49,313 bases of DNA from an uncultured Bacillota bacterium (GTDB lineage Bacteria > Bacillota > Dethiobacteria > DTU022 > UBA8154): contig CALJJZ010000023.1 in the NCBI GenBank assembly GCA_937973635.1, positions 1 to 49,313 of the forward strand, read 5' to 3'. Positions 1 to 5,477 of this stretch are shown here, one piece after another (position 1 is the first letter of the stretch; each line of letters opens with the position of its first letter). The position numbers and the translations under genes are program-made. Below the pieces are notes generated by a model. The model worked only from the letters and a program-made list of their open reading frames with translations, made no database searches and was not told the origin of the DNA.

Positions 1-104
1 TCCTCGGCAACTGGACCCACCAAAATCTTGCGGCGGTACTTCGGTATCCAGACGAAGTGATAGTTTATGTTGTAGTGAGCATACCTGGTCTTTTTGGTTT
101 TCAT
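1..104 (-). CDS. tnpA: IS200/IS605-type transposase TnpA, N-terminal fragment (cut by window edge)
   Basis: The minus strand reads from an ATG at 104 to the window edge with no stop and gives about 34 residues. It contains the core YHFVWIPKYRRKIL, which closely resembles the N-terminus of IS200/IS605 single-strand transposases (Y1 HUH family). In this family TnpA excises and inserts the element as single-stranded DNA using one catalytic tyrosine; the HUH motif and that tyrosine lie beyond the edge, so activity cannot be judged. The ribosome site is weak, as is common in these elements. The palindromic DNA at 167-215, upstream of the gene, fits the element's left end. No tnpB is visible. Confidence 0.85.
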   Translation of the reverse strand, partial: MKTKKTRYAHYNINYHFVWIPKYRRKILVGPVAE

Positions 105-166
105 GGCAAGTTAAGTATACTACACGCAGACAGAAAAAACAACCCGGCTTTTACTTTTTAACCCGA

Positions 167-215
167 CCGCCGCTTTCATCCCGCCCCCTGAAGGAGGCGG
201 GTCTTCCCGCGGCGG
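167..215. repeat. Large imperfect palindrome, probable IS200-type left end
   Basis: An outer 7-bp stem (167-173 with 209-215) encloses a second stem (180-188 with 193-201, one mismatch) closed by the tetraloop TGAA. TnpA of this family recognises subterminal hairpins rather than terminal inverted repeats, and this one lies about 60 bp upstream of the tnpA start. The exact element boundary is not visible, because no direct repeats are made on insertion. Confidence 0.6.
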
Positions 216-276
216 TTTATAAAGAGGGAGCGGAGAAGTTCCTGCCCCTTTGGCCGACGGGCTGTAAAAAGCCCGT

Positions 277-302
277 TAAAATAAATCACCCCAAAGGGGT
301 GA
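277..302 (-). terminator. Terminator-like hairpin downstream of the flavodoxin gene
   Basis: On the minus strand a 7-bp stem with a 3-base loop (286-302, TCACCCC/GGGGTGA) is followed by TTTATTTTA (285-277), about 70 bases past the flavodoxin stop. A second hairpin (257-276, ACGGGCT/AGCCCGT) follows but has no T-run. The remaining DNA between 303 and 373 holds only a small stem (336-352) and no gene. Confidence 0.5.
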
Positions 303-373
303 AAGGTGAAAACCAAAAGGGCGTGCAGGAGATAGACGCTTAGGGTAAGCGCCCTCCCTGCTTTTTTCCCCTT

Positions 374-844
374 TTAGGCCAGAAGCCTTTTAGCAAACTG
401 CCCGGCCTTCTCCCGAAAGGCGCCGGATCTGTATTCCTTTTTATTAATTTCCAGCAACTCCCTTCCCTTAGTCCCGCTTAAGGTCTCCATCTCTCCCAGG
501 ACCTTAGCGGCGCCGCTGGAAGCGCAGGTAGCAAAAAAGGCGCAGGCCTTAAAATTTGCTTTGTTTTGTTCCAGGTATGCCCTTACCGGTGTAGAAATAT
601 TGTGCGACCAGACAGGGGTACCGATGATTACCAGGTCATAGGCTCCCGGGTCATGGCGGACCGGCTCTATTTTGGCTGGTTTTTTCAGAGCTGCCTCCAT
701 GCCTGAGTACAGGTAATTTATCATGCCGTCCCTCTTCCTGGTATCCTTGATTTCCTCTAGGTCCCCTCCCAGGGCTACATGGACAGCCCGCGCCACTTCT
801 GCGGTAATGCCTGTCCGAGAGTAAAAAACGGTTAAAATTTTCAT
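374..844 (-). CDS. Flavodoxin / flavodoxin-family FMN protein
   Basis: The 156-residue protein starts MKILTVFYSRTGITAEVA, a flavodoxin P-loop that binds the FMN phosphate (S/T-R-T-G-x-T). The core strand YDLVIIGTPVWS carries the GTPVW loop that packs against the flavin ring. Length is typical for a small single-domain flavodoxin. It should be a soluble one- or two-electron carrier or NAD(P)H:quinone-type flavoprotein; the partner is unknown. It lies 31 bp downstream of a nitroreductase-family gene on the same strand, so the two flavoproteins may form a transcription unit. GGGAGGG sits 7 bases before the ATG. A 16-bp palindrome occupies the short gap between the genes. Confidence 0.88.
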   Translation of the reverse strand: MKILTVFYSRTGITAEVARAVHVALGGDLEEIKDTRKRDGMINYLYSGMEAALKKPAKIEPVRHDPGAYDLVIIGTPVWSHNISTPVRAYLEQNKANFKACAFFATCASSGAAKVLGEMETLSGTKGRELLEINKKEYRSGAFREKAGQFAKRLLA

Positions 845-863
845 GGCTGTACCCTCCCTAAGT

Positions 864-879
864 TTAAAGTCAACTTTAA
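864..879. promoter_or_regulatory. 16-bp perfect palindrome, possible operator
   Basis: TTAAAGT-CA-ACTTTAA is a perfect 7+7 inverted repeat with a 2-bp centre. It overlaps the nitroreductase stop codon (876-878) and lies just before the flavodoxin ribosome site. Size and AT-richness are like sites for small dimeric repressors. No regulator gene is adjacent. Confidence 0.35.
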
Positions 880-1736
880 CAACTTGCCTGCCAGCTAGCG
901 ATATAGCTCCAACCGGGGTATTCTCGCTCTCCAGCCTTCCGTTTCCACCTCCCGGTTATATCCTGCTGCCGGATGACCAGGGCAAAATGGCACATAGCTA
1001 TGCCCATATCCAGGTTCTGGACGCGCACTTTGCCTAGGGCCCGGTTAAAAAGCCGGTTTTCCTGCAAAAATAGGTGAAATTGCCCGTCCCTGTCTTTCAC
1101 GAGCCGCCAAGGCTGGCAGTTGAAGGCTGAGGGCCCCAAGCGTACCGCCTCCAGGGCATCCCTGTAGCTGTCGGCTTCTTCCGGGCTTAAGGGGGTCCGG
1201 CCGTCTGCCGTGAAAAAAAGCTCCCTCCAAGGTTTGCGCTGCCGGCAGCGAGCCCCCCTTTGCATCAGTTTCTCCATGAGCCTTTGCCTGGGTGCCGCAT
1301 AGCCGAGGGGAGAGATAGCCGGCAGCAATTCGCCCTCTGTCAGGCCCATCTGCCGGGCAAAGGAAGCACGGCGAAATGTCCCCGCTAGCCAGCAGCTCCC
1401 AAGCCCTAGGGCCGTGGCTTCAAGGAGGATCCGCTCCAGGCAGAAGCCGAGGTCTTCCATGGCTCCCTCCCGGTCGGGCGCCGCCCCCAGTAGGTACAAA
1501 GAGGCGCCCCTAATTACTCCGTAGGTGCCTAGCTGCCGCAGCTCCTCCCGGCTTACCTCTCCCAGATCCAGCAGCTTGAAGCGCACCGTATGGCCTAGGG
1601 GGCCAGCCCTGTTTTCTTGCATACACGCTTCCAGCCGGTCCCGTTCTTTCTTTCCCACCGGCCTGGCCGGGTCGTAGGTACGCACCGACTGCCGCAGCCT
1701 AATTATCTCTATGGCATTGTCTAATGCCGTTGGCAA
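876..1736 (-). CDS. Nitroreductase family protein (TM1586-like)
   Basis: A putative FMN-dependent nitroreductase fold protein. The N-terminal part has AIEIIRLRQSVRTYDP, the RxSxRxY/F signature that contacts FMN phosphate. The middle has GLGSCWLAG, and a later RLGPSAFNCQPWRLV repeats the nitroreductase S-x-x-N-x-Q-PW motif, so it looks like the two-half, single-chain TM1586-type arrangement. The substrate is unknown. The frame is open from a TTG at 1775, but GAGGAGG lies 9 bases before another TTG at 1736 and a TATAAT box (1761-1766) precedes that, so I choose 1736 (286 residues). It is followed at 31 bp by the flavodoxin gene, a plausible electron donor. Confidence 0.8.
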   Translation of the reverse strand: MPTALDNAIEIIRLRQSVRTYDPARPVGKKERDRLEACMQENRAGPLGHTVRFKLLDLGEVSREELRQLGTYGVIRGASLYLLGAAPDREGAMEDLGFCLERILLEATALGLGSCWLAGTFRRASFARQMGLTEGELLPAISPLGYAAPRQRLMEKLMQRGARCRQRKPWRELFFTADGRTPLSPEEADSYRDALEAVRLGPSAFNCQPWRLVKDRDGQFHLFLQENRLFNRALGKVRVQNLDMGIAMCHFALVIRQQDITGRWKRKAGEREYPGWSYIASWQASC

Positions 1737-1760
1737 GGGAGCCGCCCTCCTCAAAAATAT

Positions 1761-1766
1761 ATTATA
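1761..1766 (-). promoter_or_regulatory. Candidate -10 box for the nitroreductase-flavodoxin unit
   Basis: Consensus TATAAT on the minus strand lies about 25 bases before the preferred TTG start at 1736. No convincing -35 hexamer sits 16-18 bases upstream, so an activator or another sigma factor may be needed. Confidence 0.4.
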
Positions 1767-1809
1767 CTCTGGCAACCACAGGATTTTCCCTGCTTACCCT
1801 TGAAATTAG

Positions 1810-2442
1810 CTAGGACATCATCCCGGCAAACTCCCATATTCCCTCCGGTGTATGCGCAATAAAATCGGGGCTTCCACTTTCCAGAAGGGTAAGGGGATCA
1901 TGACCCCAGCTAACGGCTAGGACCTTAATGCCGGCAGATTTACAAGCTTCAATATCCCGCAGCTCATCTCCTACATAAAGGACCTCTTCCCTAGACAAAC
2001 CCTGTTTTTGCAGCAGTTTTAAGATAGCGTCGTGTTTCCCAAAAAGATCTGGAGAGGAAATAATCTCCTTAAACACTGCCATATTATTAGTCTTAAGAAA
2101 GTTCGCCATCAAATCCCGAGTATTAGTGGAGAGTATGTAAAGATCAAAGCCCTTTTCTGCCAAAACAAGCACGCATTCACGTACACCAGGAAAGGGTTGG
2201 AGGTGAGCCTGATACTCCATGAAAGTGCTTTGCATCTCCTGTATTATTTCAGGAATCTTGTTAAGGGGCACGCCTATCCTTTTAAACCTTTCCTTAATGG
2301 GCAATCTATTTAATGCCGCCAATTCCCCTTCTGTAGGTTCAGGGCAATTATATTTGCCCGCTAACCGCTTTAAGGCTAAGAGCATTACTTCCCGGGAGTC
2401 CGACAGTGTTCCATCAAAATCAAAAATAATGGCCTTGAACAT
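1810..2442 (-). CDS. HAD-superfamily phosphatase (phosphoglycolate-phosphatase-like)
   Basis: The 210-residue protein has all HAD motifs: motif I FDFDGTLSDS near the N-terminus with both catalytic aspartates, motif II ILSTNTRD around residue 105, a lysine of motif III, and motif IV VGDELRDIEACKSAGI around residue 157. A helical C1-type cap lies between motifs I and II. This is the Gph/PpaX-like subfamily of small-molecule phosphatases. The substrate cannot be read from sequence. GGGGG precedes the ATG by about 8 bases. The gene is followed at about 70 bp by the nitroreductase unit, which has its own -10 box. A sigma-H-like promoter lies about 100 bp upstream (2549-2573), in the divergent region shared with hisS. 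Confidence 0.88.
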   Translation of the reverse strand: MFKAIIFDFDGTLSDSREVMLLALKRLAGKYNCPEPTEGELAALNRLPIKERFKRIGVPLNKIPEIIQEMQSTFMEYQAHLQPFPGVRECVLVLAEKGFDLYILSTNTRDLMANFLKTNNMAVFKEIISSPDLFGKHDAILKLLQKQGLSREEVLYVGDELRDIEACKSAGIKVLAVSWGHDPLTLLESGSPDFIAHTPEGIWEFAGMMS

Positions 2443-2548
2443 AGAAGATACCCCCTTTGCTGCGAAGATAAATTATTTTCTCCTTTTTTACCCTCCTCGC
2501 TTAGCACCATCTCTTTCTTTTGGGAAATATTCCCCGGATAAAAGAACT

Positions 2549-2573
2549 ATTCTCTTTTTGTGGTTAAATTCCT
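2549..2573 (-). promoter_or_regulatory. Sigma-H-type promoter upstream of the HAD gene
   Basis: The minus strand has AGGAATT (2567-2573), 14 bases, then GAAT (2549-2552), preceded by AGA. This matches the Bacillus sigma-H form AGGAwWW-N11/12-RnnGAAT with exact spacing. The only departure is the purine expected two bases before AGGA. Confidence 0.5.
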
Positions 2574-2654
2574 TGTGAATATTTTGTTAGTTCTGATTTA
2601 TTTTGCCGGCAAGCTTTAAGAGGATGGTAAATCCCCTTGATTAAAGGGCGTCTA

Positions 2655-2684
2655 TTGACAAAAAGGCCAGAGATGGTGCAAAAT
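2655..2684 (+). promoter_or_regulatory. Candidate vegetative promoter of hisS
   Basis: A perfect -35 TTGACA (2655-2660) is followed after 18 bases by CAAAAT (2679-2684), a 4/6 match to TATAAT. A second box TAAAAT at 2700-2705 lacks a good -35. No T-box leader sequence is visible in the 240 bp upstream of the gene. Confidence 0.5.
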
Positions 2685-2751
2685 AGGGGAGCTGTGTGGT
2701 AAAATAGTGCCGGTACAGCTTTTTTATTTCCTGGAGAGGAGAAAGCAAAAA

Positions 2752-4044
2752 GTGAACCTTGAACTGCGGAACCTAAAGGGGACAAGAGATTACCTGCCTG
2801 CGGAACAACAGTTGCGCAACTGGATAAAGAACACCCTGGAGGCGGTCTTTGCCCGTTACGGCTGCCGTCCCCTGGAAACACCGATTTTATGCCATTATGA
2901 TCTCCTAGCCTCCAAGTATGCGGGCGGGGAAGAGATCCTCAAAGAGATTTACCGCCTGCGGGATCAGGGCGACCGGGAGCTGGCCCTGCGTTATGACCTT
3001 ACCGTTCCCTTTGCCCGGGTAATCGGTATGTACCCCAACCTGCGCCTGCCTTTTAAACGTTATGAAATCGGGCGTGTTTTCCGCGACGGCCCGGTAAAAA
3101 CAGGGCGGCTGCGGGAATTCATCCAATGCGACGTGGATATTGCCGGCGTGCGCTCCACCATTGCCGAGGCGGAACTGATGGCCATGGCCCTGGACGCTTT
3201 TGCCGCCCTCGGCCTGGAGGTTTATATCTCTTACAACAACCGCAAACTATTAAGCGGCGTACTTCTCTCCCTGGGAGTCGGTGAAGACCAGCTTAACCGG
3301 ACGATCCTCTCCCTGGATAAAGTAGAAAAAATCGGCTCCGCTGGCGTAGTGGAGGAATTACAGGCCTCGGGCCTCCAACCAGCCGTTATCCAGAGCATTT
3401 TTTCCGTCTTTCAGGAGGGGAGGCAAAGGGCCTATTATGAAGAACGTTTCCAGCACCCCCTGGTCAGGGAAGGAGCAGCTGAATTAAAGGAGCTGGAGGG
3501 TTATCTCGGCGTTTTGCAAGCGGGAGACGGGGTCCGCTTCGACCCTCTGCTGGCCCGCGGCCTGGAGATCTATACGGGGACCGTTTTTGAGGTTTTTCTG
3601 AAGGACGGCAGGATCAAAAGCAGCATTGCCGGCGGCGGACGTTACGATCATATCATCGGCGCCTTCCTGCAGAGCGAGGCGGAATACCCGGCAGTGGGCA
3701 TCTCCTTCGGCCTGGATGTAATCTTCACAGCCCTGAGCATGGATGAAGGGAAAGTTGAGGCTAAGGCGGCAGATATTTTCCTTATTCCCCTTGGTACCGG
3801 AGCCGCCTGCCTGGAAATAGCCTACCGTTTACGCCGGCAGGGTTTCCGTGTGGAGATGGAGCTAGGCGAGCGCCGCTTAAAGCGCTCTCTTGATTACGCC
3901 AACAAGGAAGGGATCCCCTTTGTCCTCATTCTCGGCGCCAACGAACTGGCAAAAGGGGAAATAAAGCTGCGCCGCATGGCCAGCGGGAAAGAGACAGATG
4001 TCCCTCTAGACACCCTGGCCGAAACGCTGCAGGAGCTAATCTAA
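2752..4044 (+). CDS. hisS: Histidine--tRNA ligase, archaeal/eukaryotic-like type
   Basis: A class II aminoacyl-tRNA synthetase core plus C-terminal anticodon-binding domain, 430 residues. LKGTRDYLPAEQ opens the protein. LRYDLTVPFARV and motif 2 GRLREFIQCDVDIAG resemble archaeal and eukaryotic HisRS (RYDLTVPFAR, GRYREFYQCDFDIAG) rather than the E. coli form (LRPEGTA, GRYRQFHQ). The histidine-specific LARGLEIYTGTVFE and motif 3 IAGGGRYDHIIG are present. The anticodon domain, missing in HisZ, runs from about residue 330 to the end, so I call a ligase rather than the HisZ subunit. The start is the GTG at 2752 after GGAGAGGAGAAAG; the upstream frame to 2707 lacks a ribosome site. The usual neighbour aspS is absent. 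Confidence 0.85.
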   Translation: MNLELRNLKGTRDYLPAEQQLRNWIKNTLEAVFARYGCRPLETPILCHYDLLASKYAGGEEILKEIYRLRDQGDRELALRYDLTVPFARVIGMYPNLRLPFKRYEIGRVFRDGPVKTGRLREFIQCDVDIAGVRSTIAEAELMAMALDAFAALGLEVYISYNNRKLLSGVLLSLGVGEDQLNRTILSLDKVEKIGSAGVVEELQASGLQPAVIQSIFSVFQEGRQRAYYEERFQHPLVREGAAELKELEGYLGVLQAGDGVRFDPLLARGLEIYTGTVFEVFLKDGRIKSSIAGGGRYDHIIGAFLQSEAEYPAVGISFGLDVIFTALSMDEGKVEAKAADIFLIPLGTGAACLEIAYRLRRQGFRVEMELGERRLKRSLDYANKEGIPFVLILGANELAKGEIKLRRMASGKETDVPLDTLAETLQELI

Positions 4045-4066
4045 AAAGGCAGATCTTAAGTGTCTT

Positions 4067-4846
4067 TCAACCGTAAGAAATACCGGCAAAAATGTTAAAA
4101 CGCCAGACTACGTCGCGCAAATCAGCAGGCAGCCTTTCTAGCGTCTCTTCTACTATATATTTGGGGATATGCCTGTAATAGGCCTGGGCAATACCCCCTG
4201 CTATGCAGGCAAGGGTATCGCTGTCGCCCCCTAGGGAGATCGCTTTACGCACGGCATCCTCATAGTCCGTTGCAGCCAGAAAGGCAATGAGGGCCTGGGG
4301 GACCGAACCCTGGCAAGTGGCATCAAAGCTGTACCCCGGCCTGATCTCCTCCAGCGTCTGTTCCAGGTTATAGGCAAACCTGCGGGTTAGATAGCTGTAA
4401 ATCTCCTCTTTGCTGCTTCCCCGGCGCGCCAGGAACACCGCTGCCGCTACCGCCTGCGCCCCTTTGATGCCTTCAGGATGGTCGTGGGTAACCATGGCGC
4501 TGCGCCTGGCTTCTGCCTCTACTTTCTCCAGGGAAGAAAAGGCAAACCCTATAGGGCTGACACGCATGGCCGACCCGTTGCCATAGCTTTGATACGGCCC
4601 CGCTTCAGGGGAAAAAAGCCACTTTAGGAAGAAACTGCCGTACCCGACATGGGGGTACCTGCGCCCAAAATCCCTGAGGGCCACAGTATATTCCCTGCCC
4701 TCCATGATTGCCGCCGCCACAGCGACGGTAAGGACCGTATCGTCAGTAAAGCGGGAATCCTCACAGAACAAAGGAAATTCTGTAGATTTTATATTCTTAT
4801 CTTCATAGACAGAGCCGATAATATCTCCGGCGATGGCTCCAAGCAC
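4067..4846 (-). CDS. ADP-ribosylglycohydrolase (DraG/ARH family)
   Basis: The 259-residue protein starts with LGAIAGDIIGSVYE and has SRFTDDTVLTVAVA near residue 30, whose T-D-D ligands bind the dinuclear metal, and GGDSDTLACIAGGIAQAYY near residue 208, which supplies the second metal-binding GDSDT set. These are the hallmarks of DraG/ARH1/ARH3 hydrolases that remove ADP-ribose from proteins, nucleic acids or small molecules. No nifH, draT or toxin gene is nearby, so the substrate is open. The start is a GTG with GGGGG 8 bases upstream. The gene converges on hisS with a 22-bp gap. A TATAAT box at 4871-4876 gives it its own transcript. Confidence 0.88.
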   Translation of the reverse strand: MLGAIAGDIIGSVYEDKNIKSTEFPLFCEDSRFTDDTVLTVAVAAAIMEGREYTVALRDFGRRYPHVGYGSFFLKWLFSPEAGPYQSYGNGSAMRVSPIGFAFSSLEKVEAEARRSAMVTHDHPEGIKGAQAVAAAVFLARRGSSKEEIYSYLTRRFAYNLEQTLEEIRPGYSFDATCQGSVPQALIAFLAATDYEDAVRKAISLGGDSDTLACIAGGIAQAYYRHIPKYIVEETLERLPADLRDVVWRFNIFAGISYG

Positions 4847-4870
4847 TATCTCTACCCCCGCTGCTTATTT

Positions 4871-4876
4871 ATTATA
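4871..4876 (-). promoter_or_regulatory. Candidate -10 box of the ADP-ribosylglycohydrolase gene
   Basis: Consensus TATAAT on the minus strand lies about 25 bases before the GTG start. The -35 region at the proper distance is poor (CTGCTA). Confidence 0.4.
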
Positions 4877-4897
4877 GGTCCAGCTCCCGCTCCTAGC

Positions 4898-4922
4898 AGG
4901 ATTTTTTTAAAAAAAAAAGAAT
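4898..4922 (+). promoter_or_regulatory. Sigma-H-type promoter of uspA
   Basis: The plus strand has GC-AGGATTT (AGGATTT at 4898-4904), 14 bases of T/A tract, then GAAT (4919-4922) followed by AA. Every position of the sigma-H form RnAGGAwWW-N11-RnnGAATww is met. The predicted start is near 4930, giving a leader of about 55 bases. Confidence 0.55.
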
Positions 4923-4984
4923 AAACCTTAGTTAGGCAGATTGTTGATACCGTAACTTTTTATAAATATAAAGGAGGCAAAACC

Positions 4985-5410
4985 ATGAAAAGGATCCTCA
5001 TGGCCACCGACGGTTCCAAACACGCAGAAAAAACTCTCAACGAAACAATTAAACTTGCTAGCGCCTTAAACGCGGAAGTGACCATAATCACAGTAATGGA
5101 AGATCCCCCGTCCCTCGCTTATATGGTCCCCTCTGATTTTTTCACCCAGGCAAAGGAAAGCCACGCCAAGCTCTCTAAAGAAATTCTGGAAAAGGCTGAA
5201 CAAAAGCTCAAGGAAAAAGGGATTGAGACCAAGATTTTGCTCAAGAGCGGCCACCCCGGAGAAGTAATCTGCAAGGTTGCCAACGAAGGAAACTACGATC
5301 TGGTTATTATCGGCAGCCGGGGCCTAAATGCCCTGGAAGAGTTCCTGCTGGGCAGCGTCAGCAACAGGGTCGCCCATTGCGCCAAGACGAGCGTTTATAT
5401 TGTAAAATAA
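4985..5410 (+). CDS. uspA: Universal stress protein, UspA family
   Basis: A single-domain 141-residue UspA protein. MKRILMATDGSKHAEK is the first strand with the D-G-S motif, and IIGSRGLNALEEFLLGSVS near residue 110 is the ATP-binding G-x2-G-x9-G-S motif, so it is probably of the nucleotide-binding subclass. Such proteins act as cytoplasmic dimers during starvation, redox or heat stress; the exact job is unknown. AAGGAGG lies 7 bases before the ATG. The gene stands alone, with a full sigma-H-type promoter upstream and a strong terminator downstream. Confidence 0.92.
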   Translation: MKRILMATDGSKHAEKTLNETIKLASALNAEVTIITVMEDPPSLAYMVPSDFFTQAKESHAKLSKEILEKAEQKLKEKGIETKILLKSGHPGEVICKVANEGNYDLVIIGSRGLNALEEFLLGSVSNRVAHCAKTSVYIVK

Positions 5411-5430
5411 AGATTAACCCCTTCGTTTCG

Positions 5431-5458
5431 CCCGGCAGCAGCTGCGCCGGGTTTTCTT
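5431..5458 (+). terminator. Rho-independent terminator of uspA
   Basis: A CCCGGC/GCCGGG stem (5431-5436 with 5446-5451) enclosing a smaller palindrome is followed by TTTTCTT. It lies 20 bases past the uspA stop. No T-run exists on the other strand, so it does not serve mfd. Confidence 0.8.
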
Positions 5459-5477
5459 GTACCGGCACGTTTTTCCC

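Noticed and set aside
2581-2751. Possible T-box riboswitch before hisS
   Set aside because: The conserved T-box sequence and a downstream terminator/antiterminator pair are not visible.
2752-4044. HisZ (ATP phosphoribosyltransferase regulatory subunit)
   Set aside because: A C-terminal anticodon-binding domain and the histidine-specific arginine motif are present, and no his biosynthesis genes are nearby.
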